The notes: generated by a model not told the origin, from the sequence alone. A stretch of DNA of 64,000 bases from Vandiemenella viatica (GCA_031002005.1 JARYHS010009186.1:250199199-250263198); one strand, 5' to 3'. Positions 1-13,440 are shown, counted from the stretch's first letter. A program made the numbers and translations.

Positions 1-382
1 GAAAAAGTTTATGGGTCTTTCCAGACGCGGAACTTTTGAAAGGCAATAAGGCTGCTGTTCACATTTGATCGTAACAAAAAGCATTCCTGAATTGATGACT
101 GAAATCACGAAATTTGTTACATGGAGCCGTAGAGTGTTGTGCCAGTCATAAAAGAAAATTTCACTAACTGTATCTGTTGGCGAAGACGCTATAGTACTTA
201 ATAAGTCTGCCAGCGGATTTCAACTTCGTCGTTATGTTAAATTCCATTCAGGAAGGATTATACTCTAATATACTAGAAATATTCTAAATCTATGTTATTA
301 TATTAAGATCGTCAAACTCGTCTCTGTCCGTGTATAATATTTCTATATATATCTCTTAAAACTCAGCACAATTTCTTCAACA
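1..382. other. AT-rich sequence, nothing recognised
   Basis: No coding signal, terminal repeat or RNA-like motif was recognised in this stretch. Confidence 0.4.
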
Positions 383-656
383 TTTTTTTCTTTTGCTTAT
401 GGCTTTACGCCACGTCGACGTTGTTGAGGTCATTAGAGGCCGGAAAGGACTGGGGGTAAGGGACGGGAAGGAATTCGGCCATGACCTTCTGAATATAGTT
501 CTCTTTTTTTTCCTTATGGCTCTATGCTCGTCGAGGTCATTAGAGGCGGGATGGGATAAGGAGCGGGAAGTAATTCAGTCACGGCCTTTTGAAGGAAGCA
601 TCCCTGGGGTGATTTGGGGAAATCATAGAAAACTCATATCTGGATGTCCGGACGGG
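383..656 (-). mobile_element. two partial tRNA-derived SINEs (family A), 3' portions
   Basis: Two successive copies of the family-A SINE 3' body lie on the minus strand, at about 383-497 and 505-656. Each starts (plus-strand view) with a T-rich tail followed by the words ATGGCTTTACGCC or ATGGCTCTATGC, GAGGTCATTAGAGG and GGGAAGGAATTC. The same words occur near 16.1, 46.7, 51.8 and 60.4 kb. The second copy runs further into the element, to the partner of the CCGGGCAT segment that follows the tRNA-like head. The tRNA-like head itself is missing from both. Confidence 0.7.
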
Positions 657-1840
657 GATTAATTTCTTCAAAATTTTCACAGTACTCTTTCGGTCAAATA
701 CAGGTTAAGTTCGTGTTTTACCAAAATCAAGTCACACTGTCTTTTATCCTAAACGTCTACATTTATTTATTTTAAAATGTTCAGATCCACTAATTCCAAG
801 AAACAGGGAATTTTATACCATTAGAATATTTAAATAGAAAAAGTAAAATAGCAGCAAACGATACCGTCGTACAGAAACGGGATGAAATTACTATCAATGT
901 TAATGCCATAGAGGTTATGCCTGCGTTGCAATTTACGCAAAAACTATTTTTCTTTTACAGCAATTTTTACTTTCTCTGTATGAATTAATTGTTCAGTTGG
1001 TTCCTTGATAAGCTGTTCCAGTTCCTCACTACTTATCCTACAAATTGCAACCTTTCATCTCCCTTATGTATGAAATCAATCGTCAGTGTACGTTTAGAGT
1101 AGTCGTATCCTTTTCAGACATTTACTACTCCTAATCACTCGCCTAACACTAATTCAGGCCTAATACCCAAGATATCTTTTAATTATCCTAATTATCCTGA
1201 CTCCAAATCCATCTCCGTCATACAGTTACTGATTGTGTTCTAAGGAAATTTGCGAAAAACGAATGTTTTATTTTTTTCAAGTATACCAAACAAGTTATAA
1301 ATAACGGTTAAACGTGAAAAATTATTTACTACAAAAATGTAATACAAACTGTCTTGTGATCATTGTATTGTTTACAGAATGATTAAGACACACGCGCCGC
1401 ATTCATGCAATTGAAGATACGGACTCGCACGCTGCCTGCCGTCAGTTCGAGGAACTGTGATAAGGAAAGGAGCCAGAGATAATATTATCTCTGGACGCAG
1501 TTGCCACCTCAGCAGCTAGGTGAAATAATAAGGCTTCATTCTTGTGTATGCAGCAGGCTCGTAAATAACCACCATAATGTTTGGTTATTCAGTACGCTTG
1601 TAATTTTACTACATCCTTTAAAAACATACGATTTAAACATTAGTGGTTGTATCAGGCGTAGAATCGACAGATGTGGATTACTGACGCATGACCTGCTGCT
1701 TTACATAAAGAGCAATAATTAGTGATCACTACAAGTAGAAACATAATTAATGCATGTGTCATCCATAACCTAATGACTCATTCCCTATGATTACTGGCGT
1801 TCAAGAATTGACTTTTTTAAAAATTTGAATCAGAACGTAA
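657..1840. other. AT-rich sequence, nothing recognised
   Basis: Short open frames only. No repeat family seen elsewhere in the window could be matched here by eye. Confidence 0.35.
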
Positions 1841-1849
1841 GCTGTTAGT

Positions 1850-1960
1850 GAATGCACAATTTAATTTAATTGTAATGGAGCACACGCTCCGGTGGCAATT
1901 TCCCTACACACCCATCTTCAACCTTTCCAAGTAAATTTATCTCGAAGTAACGAATCAGAA
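1850..1960 (-). mobile_element. CR1-like LINE 3' tail
   Basis: The plus strand reads TTTAATTTAATTGTAATGGAG, then a G/C-rich CGCTCCGGTGGCAA and TTCCCTACACACCCAT. The same order, inverted, ends the LINE fragment at 27.07-27.26 kb, and it appears again near 46.0 and 49.6 kb. It is therefore the 3' UTR and TTAAA-type tail of the CR1-like family on the minus strand, without coding sequence. Confidence 0.6.
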
Positions 1961-2601
1961 AGCTGAAAAAAAAAAAAAAAATGTAATCCATTGTGTTTAG
2001 TTTTTAGGTTAGAAGTTTGTTAAAAGCAGTTATCATTAAAAGAACTAATTGCATCTCATAATTTTCAGTCGGGATCATGTCAGAACGAACAGAATGTTAA
2101 AATAAATTAATTTCATGAGAGTATTAAAGCATTACAAAATAAAAGAAATTTTTGCTTGGTACACTCCAACCTCTAAATCAGATTGATATAACATACATGC
2201 CCATCTGAACATAATTTAACAATTAGTATGAAGAATGGAAATATTTATATTTTAGAAGCGTGTTAGCCTAAAAGAGCAATGATATTTTGGTTCACATATA
2301 TACGGCTCTAAATAATGCGATTAAAATCCCTGATTACGTTTTTTTATTTGGGTCTATTAACCGATCTTCAGGAAAATTCATTTTGTGGCATTTATTACGT
2401 TTTTGTGTTTCATAATTATAAAGCTAAATCTATCTATTTATCAGGAAATTTCATGACGTATGCAGAAGAAAGGAGCTGCCACTTACACTAAAAGAGTTCA
2501 TCGTTTTAATGCTTCACAGTCAATGAAAACCAGTAAAAACATACAAGGGTCTAACAGGAAATTCTGAGTCGTTACAAATCATACTGATATAATACCAGCA
2601 A

Positions 2602-3345
2602 CTATATACCAGAACAGAATGAGATTATTTCAGTATCAATCTTGTTCAACATATACTGAAGTGCAAAACGCCATGGAATACCCTCTAATATCTTGTGGGA
2701 CCTCCTTTTGCCCAACGAAGACCAGCAAACCCAACATGATTCAAGCCGTCGGAATACCGCTGAAGAAATATTTAGCCATGCTTCCTGTACAGCTGTCCAG
2801 AACTGCGAAAGTGTAGCGACGCAGGATGAAAGTGTAAAGACTGATCTTTCTACTGGATTCATGTCTGGCGATAAAGCTGGCCAAATCGTTCGCTGGCATT
2901 GTCCAGAATGTTACTCAAACCAACCGTGAACGATTTTGTTACTTTGACACGGCATGTTGTTGTCCTGGAAATGTCCATCGTTGTCCGGGAACATGAAGGC
3001 CTCGAACTGTTGTAATTGGTCTTCAAGTAGCTGAACGTAACCACTTCCAGTCAGTGGTTTAGTTTGACTAGTGGTCCCAGCTCATACCACGTAAACACAA
3101 CCTACAGCAGGGTAGAGCCACCACCAGCTCGCTCAGTGCCTTCCTGACAGCATGGGTTCATTGCCTCCTGGGCTCTCGAACCCTACCACATCTCAGCTCT
3201 TACCAACTCGAATCCTGACTCATCTGAGCACGTAACCTTTTCCAGTGATCTAGAGACGAACCAGTACGTTCACAAACGCAGCAGAGCCGCTGCAGCCGTT
3301 AGCATTTTGTTTGCAAAAGGTCTTCTGCTGACATATACCAAGGCT
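2602..3345 (-). pseudogene. Tc1-like transposase relic (IS630/Tc1/mariner superfamily)
   Basis: Read on the minus strand in more than one frame, this stretch gives typical Tc1-like words. There is an early acidic DES-type segment near 3.23 kb, a degenerate cut-and-paste core with NMPC and WFE near 2.93 kb, and LSPDMNPVE near 2.85 kb. A C-terminal FWTAVQEAWLNIS follows near 2.77 kb. Tc1 transposases cut and paste DNA at TA sites with a DDE catalytic triad. Here the frame is broken by stops and shifts and no terminal inverted repeats were identified, so it is a dead copy. Family assignment rests on motif order; the exact subfamily is not known. Confidence 0.6.
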
Positions 3346-3413
3346 GCCCAACCAATTTTGGAGATGGGCCATAATTTCGATTCTAAGTTAGCCTGCAGGC
3401 CACAATTTTGATT

Positions 3414-4135
3414 CTAAAGACCCATTCACACTAGCTGTCAGTTCAGCTAAGGTCAGGTCAATAATCGTTAAATCCAGTAGGTTCGCTCAGGTCAGGAAGG
3501 CAAGGCGACCTGAAGATGGCGCCGACACTGATCATTGATCAACAACGGTCAAGTCCTGAGCTGAGCCGATCCGACCGCAAGTGTGAACGCTCAACAGTCA
3601 GGTCAGGTCAGATCAAATTGGCGACGAACGTCTAAAACCTTTGGCTCGTAAGCAATAAAAAAGAGTAACAAATAAAAAATAAATGTTTTAACAGTATGTT
3701 ACTTCTGATTATTATAAAGGTGACAAAATTTAATATAAATTCAAATTTTTTACATGTTTTCGTATTTCCAAGGTACAGAAGCGAATTAAAAATTTTTTAT
3801 GAATTTATTTCTTGAATCAAAAGCTTCTTTACGAGCGTTAGCACCAAACAAGGAATATTTGTGAAAAAAACGATTTCTCTCGTTCATCCTGAGATTCACT
3901 TTCTACGAGGAGTGAAATTTTATCCTTTCGTAAATAATTGTGCAAATATATGTTGCTAAAATTATGTTATCAATGAATTCTGGCGCAAAATTAATTTTTC
4001 TAAAATAAATTCGAAATCTTTGAGCAAAAATATTAAAAGCATTACGCGTGCCTTGACATACCATCAACACCAGATTTCCCTGCACTGTGCTAACGGACAC
4101 GTCTATCGTAGATCCCACATTGAATGTTGATTTTC
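3414..4135 (-). mobile_element. PIF/Harbinger element fragment with transposase C-terminus
   Basis: The plus-strand left edge reads AGACCCATTCACACTAGC followed by GGTCAGGTCA-type subterminal words. This matches the terminal repeat of the larger PIF/Harbinger element at 54.2-60.0 kb. Further in, minus-strand positions 4118-3903 encode about 70 residues including AFNIFAQRFRIYFRKI and a following IDNIILATYI. This resembles the C-terminal end of Harbinger DDE transposases, where a 'FG-LS-RFR' segment is common. The same peptide, more decayed, occurs in opposite orientation at 54.49-54.66 kb. The far end and any TSD were not found, so it is a truncated copy. Confidence 0.65.
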
Positions 4136-4384
4136 TTTGAAGCTGTATTGCCAGTCTGTCAACACTGACACCTCTGGTCTTGGTTGTTAGTCGCCAAAGT
4201 AGTCGATATCGACCTCTTGGGGTTGATAACAGTTCTCCAGGGATCGATTAATACACGGGGGTCGAAATGGGTTTGATTAATACTATAGAGGATCAATTAA
4301 AAGTCTCTAGCGAAAAAAAAATAGGAACATTCCAATAAAAATGAGGTCAACAAATAAAATTAAAGTTCATCCTTTCAATTCCAG

Positions 4385-4790
4385 TCTGTTTTCGAAGTTA
4401 AGTGAAGAAAATGACGAAACTTTCAACCAATTACTTTTTGCCACTGAGGTAAAGTGGTTGTCTAGAGGCGATAGTATGCAGAGGCTCATCTGAAGAGTTT
4501 CTTAGGAAGGTGAATCTATCGCTATGTGATGAGTATAAACAGTACAAGAACCACAGTTCTATTTGACAGACCTTTATTCGAAATTTATTCCATCTGTCCA
4601 TAATTATATTATTATTTTTCGAGATTATAATAACAGTGGAAAATATCTAATTTTTCTGTTAATGTTATTGGGTGGATTTTGGAACATATTGGAACTGTAA
4701 ATTATTTCGTTGAGCTGTTATGCAGGTCTCCTTATTGCTTAGCATTAGAAATGCCAAAAATTATTTAATGTTTTTATTGAATACTTAATC
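4385..4790 (+). pseudogene. hAT-type transposase relic (ZMYM/FAM200-like branch)
   Basis: Translation across frames gives a recognisable block around 4.42-4.60 kb containing FATEVKWLSRGDSMQRL, similar to the 'TEVRWLSRG' word of animal hAT transposases and their domesticated relatives. A stop follows soon after, and downstream text such as LYSKFIP is in keeping with the family. Only the middle domain is left; the zinc finger, the DDE acidic residues and the termini are missing. It is a relic. Confidence 0.55.
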
Positions 4791-7700
4791 TGATTCCGAT
4801 AAGAAGACAAATATCCTAGGAAGGGGTCGACGGCATAAAAACTTTGGAGACCCCTGGTCTAGCGCGTCCTAAGTCACTTCAGAAAATCTTTCACACTACT
4901 CACGAGAGTACAAATGAAAGCCCCAACACAGCACGGCACGTTTATACGTTTCTTACGCCGTGCTGCCGCCATATTGGTATTTGCATCTGCCTGTTCAATT
5001 ACTTTTGATACTTCACTGTACGTATTCTCCAGAAGTATAAGAGCTCTTACGCTGTTTATAAAATTTGATTTCCCTAATAGATTTTGAAACCTGAACTACG
5101 GATTGCAGCAATACCACAACATTCAACATTTTTACTAATAGCAACACTTTACAAAATAATAACTTAAGATGCCAGCACTTTGACGTCGGAAATAACATAA
5201 TGTTGATTACTACAAAACCTTAATGAAATATCAATCGGAAAACATAGATATTTCCTCAATACGGATTGGCAGGAAAATTACAAATCACAAGGAGTGAATG
5301 AAAAATATAACACAGGCCTTTTCACTAACAAAGTTTTTTTTTCTTTTTTTTTTTCTTTTAACATATAATTTTGGTCAGAAAACAGTAGTTCCACAGCTTG
5401 GATTACCATATCATGAAACCAAGGAGGTAGTTGTTCTTAGTGTCGATAAATCCTAACGAACCCACCATTAAATTTACATTACTTATTACATAGTAAATTT
5501 TTGAAATGTAATTTTAATTTAATTACAATGGAGAGTATATGTCATGTTGGCAGCTGACCGTACGTTAATGCACATTCAGCCTGTTGTCCATTGAGTTCAA
5601 GGTACAGCGACAGGAGTTTGGCGCAGACCGTTCAACCCCTACTAAGTCTTGACAGGTAAACCAGGGTTCCCATCCAAGAGGCCTTAGTCGCCCACATTAA
5701 CTTCCACACTGTAGGTGTTACTAAACTCCCGTTTGATGTTAATAGTCATTATTACCTTGAGTTACATTAATATTGTTACAGACTACCGTTAAAATAAGAG
5801 AATTCAGAGGAGATTATTTTCGAGGTACTAGTGGATCCGACTGTTGAGTAACAAAGTTCTGAAATGAGTAAAAAAAAAAAAAAAAAAAAAAAAACACGCC
5901 TTAACGGGATCAACCAACAAACTACGAAACAGCCGGACCACGCAATCACCACTTCATTCACGACCCAGCGTCCGCCTGATTGGGGGGCGGGGGGGGGGGG
6001 AAGTGCGGGGAACAACTTCAGACCAAACAGCACACAAGCAGACCAAATCGACCGCTTTGCCTAAAGGTAGGATCGGGCCACCTAGACCCATCATCTTCAC
6101 CAAAACCTTATCGTCTATCTGGCACCCTTCTAACAATTGACTCATTTCCTGTCAATTTCCATTGATAAGTAGAATTTCAAGAAAACTGTAGTTTTTGTGT
6201 GCTTTAGCAATGAACGAATGAAGAAGAAGCAGTCAGAATGCTGGAATATACTGATTATGTTATCCCGTTAACAGAGAACAATCAGCGCATAGAGGAATCG
6301 TCTAATGACAAGAACAAAATAATGCAAACAAAATTGAAGTAAATTTAGATAAATGCAAGGAAAGGACCTGCGGCGAGGGAGAAGATATTGCAGTGAGAAA
6401 AGTCTAAATGTGGAAACAGAACGAGAAGTAGTATCAGAAATTAATCAGATCTTTTATGTATGGAACTAAAATTGCATTCGGGAGGACGCATGTTTAAATC
6501 ATCGGTCAGTTATTCAGATTTCGTTTTTACATGGTTTTCTCAAATCAATGTGGGGGATGGTTCCTTTAAAAAAAATTGATTAAAATACCTATTAAAAGAC
6601 TGTAATTAAGAATCTGGTATAAGCATTAATGTTTTTAAGGGGATTTTGAATGTTTTATTTCGCCAGAGTGATATTAAAGTGCTCGCAAATATTTCTTCAT
6701 ATTTCTCAGTAATTTCGTATATTTTTTTTGTACGATTTATATTATTGGAGAAATTGTCAGCATTCCAGAAGAGTCATTCAGCGCTTCTTAGGTTATCTCG
6801 AAAATTGTGGCCTGTATTTATAATCTGCGGATTATCGGGAGCGTACACCTTCGCTCGGAAAGGCGCTAACAGGAAGTTATACCATGTGTTTATTAATATG
6901 TTTTTAATCTTTGGAAAGAAGTTTGATGTCTTGTTCGTGTATGTTTTTCTGACTGTTTCAATGTATTAAAAGTTTATCGACGATATTGTTATTTAAGAAA
7001 CTACTTGTCATTGAAAAGTATAAGGAATGCAGTTACACACTTTGGTGTAAGTTTAAAATCACCTCGCGACCTATAATACGAAAACCGTGTATATTGGTTC
7101 CAGAAAAACTAAAAATACTACTGCGCAGATTTTTATAGGGTTTTCATTGTTTTAAAGATTAGAATCTGAATTGAATAGTTTAATATGTCTTATACTTCTA
7201 CGTAATATAACGCTGGGGCAGTAAGTGAAAATCTGAACGTAAAGCGTGGAACACCAAAGATGAAATACCAACATGATACTTCGTAAGAAATCATAGCCAT
7301 ATTACCGCATTTAACGTTCCATTCCTTAAATTTTGGCGTTTAGTGTTTAAACCTCACAGATGGGCTTACGCCTTATTGAACGTATGTAAAATATGTAAAT
7401 TAATTTTAATGATATAACGGATTTTTTTTCGAAATTTTCTTTACTTCTTAGAGCTACTATTTCAGGCTGCACATCCATAATCTCTGATGTCTGCAAGTGG
7501 AATTCGCTGTTGATAGTAAGTAACTCATATTTGATGGGTTTGAACATGAAAATGAACTGTTTAAAAGCTTTAGAGTCGACATTTTCGGTATTTTTATAAT
7601 TTATTGTTAAATGATTCTGTCTTTACCACATTTCCTAATTTTTTTTTTATTGTTTTCATTGCTGCGCAAATCGCTGTGGTTATGCTGGTGAAGCTTGGTA

Positions 7701-8140
7701 CACATGTTCCTGATAGTGCGGCAAAAAATATTACAGGAATAATTCAAAACCAACCCGATCTCTTTTCTGTCGTTAGTCGTTAATACGTATAGAAAATGGA
7801 ACGATTGACATGAAATTTGATTCACAAGTGCAAGAGAACTGACCTCTGTTATGAAATTCACTATTTACTGTGTGGGAAAATCGACCTAGTCACACCGGGA
7901 ACTCTGCTAGTTACCTGTAAATCTTAGTGAGTCGACATATATAGCACTAATTTCCCGAGTGGTTTAACGAGTTGGAGGTTGGGTGCCTTGGGTTCCTGAT
8001 GAGCGAGTGGAGGTGTGAGTTGGCGAGTCTATGCGTACCCGCCAGAGTATAGACACTCCGGCCGATGCTGCTTAGTCGTATAGAAACACGAGACGCGCCT
8101 TCCTGTCCGCTTACCTGGCGATAACGGCATCACTAAAACG
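4791..8140. other. AT-rich intergenic sequence with simple runs
   Basis: No gene is supported. There is a T-rich run at 5334-5358, an A run at about 5869-5893 and a G run at 5981-6000. At about 5508-5530 a short TTTAATTTAATTACAATGGAG resembles the CR1-like LINE tail. The longest open frame (6646-6969, plus) starts at TTG, is A/T-driven and has no recognisable domain. Near 7955-8060 there is a weak tRNA-like word (GAGTGGTTTAACGAG) that I could not fold into a tRNA. Confidence 0.35.
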
Positions 8141-8260
8141 TCAGCCACCATCTGCTTCGTTCCTCCAGTAATAAAGATGCAAATAACATACACTTCTACC
8201 AACGTCTGAAAGGTCGTCTATAAGAACTAAGGAACGAAGCAGTACGTCTGTTATTTCAGC

Positions 8261-9250
8261 ACTAGTGTAAGCCCGTGACCGGTTTTTTTTGCCTATCGTC
8301 ACCAATCTACAATAGTTCAAGTTTTTAAGTTCAAAGATTATGACAGGTTGATCTGATCTCACCAAATACTGACTTGACCTGTAATTCACCTTTAGGGTGA
8401 ATAAATTCTCTTCAACTTGAATACTCATAAGAATTAAAAGACCTATAAAACAAGGACAGAAATCGTATAATTCTTTCAAAGGTCGTGGTTGGTAGACTTG
8501 CTGAAATACAAACTTCACTTGTATTTAGCCCTAAAAGTTCACTCTGCAAAATTTGAAGAATTTCTGTTGTATCACAATTGTATCGAAAGCATCACATTGT
8601 TCTTTTTTTTTTTTTTTTTTTTTTGAAGCTGGGCAAATATTCATAATGTAATCTTTGGTCACAGTGTCTGTAACGGCCAGAGATCTTAATGTAGCTCCAG
8701 ATTATTAAACAGTTGAGCAACTCCGAAGAAACGAATTGCCAGAATACTTGATTCGGCAACTTATTAGGTCTGATGACCACTTTGAATAAACTAACTCACG
8801 TACGTGAATTAAGACCATTAACGAAAGTGATCAAATAAATCGCAATGTATAAACTTTCATCAAGCAACAATATTATCGGAAGTTTTAATTAAATTGAAAT
8901 TTATCCTAGGCAGGAATGACATTTGGCATTCGTGATTACAACAGAGAGCATGAGTAATTTAAGTTTTTTGATAAGTCTTTTTTATGTTGCTTTCATCAGT
9001 ATCTTCTTACTGAAAAGCATTTCCACCTTTTTCGGTCGTAAAGTTTTTTTTTAAATATGAAATGTTACTAAAAGCAAACTTAATGAATGTATTATGGCGA
9101 TTAATTTGGTAGCATTTGCTTACTTATTAAGTTGTGGACATAACCTCGAATTGATTCTAATGATATCTCTGGTCGCTGTTAATTTCGAGCGAAGGCTGAC
9201 ACGCAGCCTCACCGTTCTCCAGCCAATAGCTATCTAGGTGAGTGACTGAG
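8261..9250. repeat. old dispersed repeat, copy 1 (second copy at 62.14-63.6 kb)
   Basis: The segment beginning ACTAGTGTAAGCCCGTGACC aligns by eye, in the same orientation, with 62143 onward. Shared words include CAGGTTGATCTGAT, TTTAGGGTGAATAA, TTCAAAGGTCGT, CAGTTGAG.AA.TCCGAAGAAA and AGCCAATAGCTATC. This copy holds about 250 bases (8820-9070) that copy 2 lacks. A T run lies at 8602-8623. No open reading frame is shared, so the element class is unknown. Confidence 0.7.
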
Positions 9251-9357
9251 CTTAGGAAATTATATAGTAGATTTTGTGGGATACCCGGTATATTTAATGA
9301 ATTCGTCCACAATAGCAACTATTCTGTTTGGAAGTCAAGTATCCATCAGCAAAGCTA

Positions 9358-9368
9358 TTCCAATAAGC

Positions 9369-9370
<2 letters not shown>
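9358..9370. repeat. target-site duplication of LINE-A (3' side)
   Basis: TTCCAATAAGCAG directly precedes the poly(T) run (plus-strand view) and is repeated exactly at 14962-14974. Confidence 0.93.
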
Positions 9371-9410
<40 letters not shown>

Positions 9411-9496
9411 TGGTATTTAGCCTTAGGCTAATCTTGCCAGGAGCAGAGGGTAGGGATACTATGTTTTAGTTGTTAGTTTTCTTTATTTTAATGATT

Positions 9497-12400
9497 TTAT
9501 ATTAGGTTTTTGGTTTTTACAACGTACTTGTGTATTGAATTGATCGCTTTTGCGTCTGGATCTGAAAGAGTAGTCATTAAGGATATTATGTCTGTCATTT
9601 TTGGAGCGTTTCTTATTAGTTCTTTTCTGGCTTCTTTGTATTCATCACATCTGAGAAGGTAATGATAAATATCTTCCATTGTCTCACATCTGGGGCAGTT
9701 CGGTGAGTCCGCGATTTTCATGATGTGCTTTTTATCATTTAATAGGGTGTGTCCTGTGCGCAGTCTGTTAATTAGGGTAATCTTGTTCCTGTTTAGTTCT
9801 TTTGTTTCATACCATGGTTTCTTGTTGATCTTGTTACTTATTGCCCAATGCCAAAGTCCTTTTGTTCCTTTGTTGTTTTCCCATTTCTCTTCCCATTCTT
9901 GTCTTATCCGGATTGCTGTCCAATGTCTGAAATCTGTGGATGGAGTGGCCACATCCAATTTTTCATTGGCCGCTAGCTGTGTTTTTGCTGCCCTGTCGAC
10001 CATTTCGTTACCGTGTATTCCCACATGACTTGGCACCCACTGAAGACTTATTTCCACGTCCTGTGTTGTCAATTTCTTTATCTCTCTAGCTACTTCGTAT
10101 GCCAGATAATTTTTAGTTTTGCCTTTTGGGATTCCCATGATTGTCTGTAAGGAACTTCTGGAGTCTGAACAGATGACCACTTTCTTTAAATCTGATTTTC
10201 CGATGAATTGCAGCGCCTTAAGGATAGCAAATAGTTCGGCAGAGAAGCTCGAGAATTGGTTCGGCAGGCGGTATGCCTCTACGATGTTGCTCGCCGGATA
10301 CGCATAGGCGGCCGCACAGGCCTCCTCTCCCACCTTCGCTCCATCTGTGTATATCTGCGACCAGCCATTCCATCTAGTGTTTAAGATTTCCATCGTATTT
10401 GAATCGCTTCTTCTGATGTGCAGACTTTCTTCGCTGTCATCTTTAGAGTGATGGTTGGATGCACACGAGTGGATAAGTCGCTTTTTGCCATGGTTCGATC
10501 TCCGAATATAGGTCGTTGATTTCGTTTTTTGTGGATCTTCCATTGGTTTGTTGATTGCCAGTAGTTTTATAAGTCTCGGCGGTCTTGTGAAGGTTTGGAG
10601 GTTTTCTTTGCATCTCGTGAGCTAATATCTGTATTTTCTTTACCAGAATGTGGTCTTTTTTAGAGCATACTTTTAACCAAAAGTTTAGTCCTATCTTTTT
10701 CCTTCGTAGGTATAGGGGAGGAATTACTGTTTCCGCTTCCATCGCTTCTATCGGAGTAGTCTTGATAAATCCACCAATTATCCTTATAGCAGCTGCTTGA
10801 ACGGTGTCCAGTTTCTTTAGTAGAGTTTTGCTAGCGTTATCATAGAGCATCCCGCCATAATCGAGTCTGCTTCGTATCATGCTGAAGTATATATTGCGGA
10901 CTAGCCGCGGATCAGCTCCCCAAGTCAATGAAGCGAGAACTTTTAGCACATTTATTAGCAGTAGGGAGGACGCCCTCAGCTCTGATATATGTTTGCGCCA
11001 CGTGAGCTTGGCGTCCAGCCATATACCAAGGAATTTCACCTCTTTCACCTGATCTAAAAGTAGTCCGTTAACAGTTATTTTGAAGTCATTTTCTTGGAAG
11101 TGCCTATGTGTGAATATGCATATTTTGCATTTTTTGATTGTTAGATCAAGCCCTATCTGTCTCAGATTTTCCAGGATTACTCTTATTGCCGCTTCTAGGA
11201 TCGATCTGGCTTTTTCTTTATCTGGATGTGAGACATATATGACGAAATCGTCCGCATATTGAAGGAAATTCACCATAGCTGGTAAGCCATTGCGTACCTT
11301 GGTCGAGTAGATGTTGAAGAGGGTCGGACTCATAGGATCACCCTGTGGAATTCCCTGGTAGACATGTCGGGCGATTCTCTTCCCTTCTGCTGTTTCAATA
11401 ATATTCACTCTACGTGAGAGATAATTGCAACACCAGTTTGTCAATTTGTTGGGAAGCTCTATCTCTATCATTGTTTCTCGCAGGATGTCAATCTGGAGAT
11501 TGTTATAAGCATCTTTTATGTCTAGGAACGCTGCTGCATGGTAATTATTTCTGCCGTAGCTCAACTGGATGTCGGTGACCAGCGTACTAACGATGTCTAT
11601 CGTACCGAAACCCTTGCGGAATCCCATAGTTCGAGGATCGAGCCTCCGATGGTGCTCTATGTGCCATTCCATCCTATTCTTGATCATCGTGCACATTAGT
11701 TTAGCTAGGCAAGGCACTAAAGATATGGGTCTGTAAGAGGAGGCGTCGCTCCTGTTCCTGTTCGGCTTTAATACGGGCACGATTACAATGCTTCTCCACT
11801 GCTCAGGGACGTATGATGTGTTTATCATGTCGTTGAAGATATTTAAGATTTTTTGCTTGGCTATTGGCGGAAGGTTGTTGATCATGGAGTATGTTATCCT
11901 ATCGTCTCCTGGAGCCGTATCCTTCTTCTTTATGGCAATTCGAGTTCGTTCATGCTGAAGAATGGGTCTTCCGTTCTGTTGCTGTTTTCATTGGTCTCAT
12001 GAACTGCGTTTCGTTCTAAATCTGTCGGTACATATGCCGGTGCAGTCAGTTCTATGAATTGTTCAGCGAGACTATCATCGGAGTATAAGTTGTTAGGTGA
12101 AGGCCGCTTTCCGTTAAACCATCTCATTTTCGCCCACATTTCTTGCGACGAAATGCCGTGTTTGATTGTAGAGCAGAAATCTCTCCATCCTTGTCTCTTC
12201 GTTTTCCTGATCGTATTTCTGGCTTCTGCTGTTGTCTGTCTGAGTAACATGAAGTTCTGGATAGTTGGATCTTTTCTGTACATTTTTGTAGCCAGGCGTC
12301 GTCTTGCAATTGCTCTGGAGCATTCGGTAGTCCACCAGGGTTTTCTGATGATCTTACTTCTTTCACTTATTTTATATTCTGGGATGCTTTCTTCTGCAGA

Positions 12401-13440
12401 TTTACTTATAATGGCTTCCAGGTCATTGTATCGTTGTTGTGGGTCATTTGTATCTGAGTATGAATGCGCCATTCGCGAGTCGATTCTTTCTTGATATTGG
12501 ATCCAATTGGCTTTGTTACAATTCCAGCGCCTCTTTGCTGGGATAGTCTTCTGGCCCATAGTGGAATCCAATGATATTTTTAGTACCAGATGGTCACTTC
12601 CTAATGTATCCTGTAGTATCTCCCACTTGGTCCTGGTCATCATGCATGCCGATATCAGAGAAATGTCGGGTGACGAGTTTCTTTGGTGTGGAGTCCCGAG
12701 TCTCGTTCCGTGTTTGTTGTTCAGCACCGTAAGTGAAGACGACGTTATGGCTGACGCGAGTTCTTCGCCCTGAGGGTCCGTCTGTCCTGCCTGCCACATC
12801 GGGTGGTGTGCATTGAAGTCCCCTCCCACAAGACTTTTAGGTGGTAACTGGTTGAATATAGCATCCCAGTCTTCTTCCCTAGTGTTGATTTGAGGCGGCT
12901 TGTATATTACAGTCACATTCTCCAGGGGCGCTCTGTGTTTCAGGTCAACTGAGAGAACCTCTATGCCATTACTGGGCTCCACTATGTTTCTGATGTCGCT
13001 AGTAACATCATTTCTCACAAAGATAGCAACTCCACCGAAACCATGCCCCTATCTCTTCTGTAGATATAGTAGTTTCTGTGCTTTACATTAGTGTCCCTAC
13101 GTAACCATGTTTCGGTAATCAGTATAACGTGTGGGGCGTGCTCCTCTATTGCTCTCTGTAGGTCATTCCATTTAGGTAGCAGGCTTCTGGCATTCCATTG
13201 TAGTGTTGTGAATTTCGACTTTCTATCCATTATCTGTATGTTACATATCTCCATTGTAGTATCACTCGCTCCCATTTCCTTAATTTCTTGCATGATGTTG
13301 CTGGTGGCTTCTTCCTGAATTTTTTGTATAATTTCCTTGGGTAGATTTCCTTTTAACTGTTGCATGATGGTTTTGATCACAATTTTCACTATGGTGCTAA
13401 TACATTCAATATTCAGTTCCTTAGGAGGTGGCTCCGCCAT
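9497..13440 (-). pseudogene. LINE-A ORF2: endonuclease / reverse transcriptase / RNase H, frame-broken
   Basis: About 1300 residues in four open blocks. Block 1 (13440-13015) begins at the first ATG and opens the APE endonuclease, with LQWNARSL and ITETWL. Block 2 (13018-11930) carries GGDFNAHHPMW and GSDHLV. Block 3 (11885-10443) is the reverse transcriptase, with FLDIKDAYNNL, GIPQGDPMSP and the catalytic QYADDFVIY. Block 4 (10543-9497) is RNase H, with all four acidic residues visible (YTDGA, SAELFAI, CSDSRSS, NEMVDRA), then a CPRC...HYLLRC finger. The break at about 13046 is one base missing in a G run, and the break at about 11913 is one base missing in TTGGCC. A third lies between 10443 and 10543. 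Product: the enzyme for target-primed reverse transcription. All breaks look like single-base indels, so recent decay or assembly error are both possible. Confidence 0.9.

Noticed and set aside
5776..6165. Overlapping frames around the A and G runs
   Set aside because: Low-complexity peptides from homopolymer runs.
6646..6969. 107-residue hydrophobic protein
   Set aside because: Starts at TTG, is in an A/T-rich stretch, has no known domain, and no promoter or splice context supports it.
7985..8035. Hammerhead core starting at CCTGATGAG
   Set aside because: No GAAA follows at the required place and no stem II forms.
8141..8518. 125-residue minus-strand protein
   Set aside because: Lies over the start of the old repeat; the second copy at 62.1 kb does not keep the frame.
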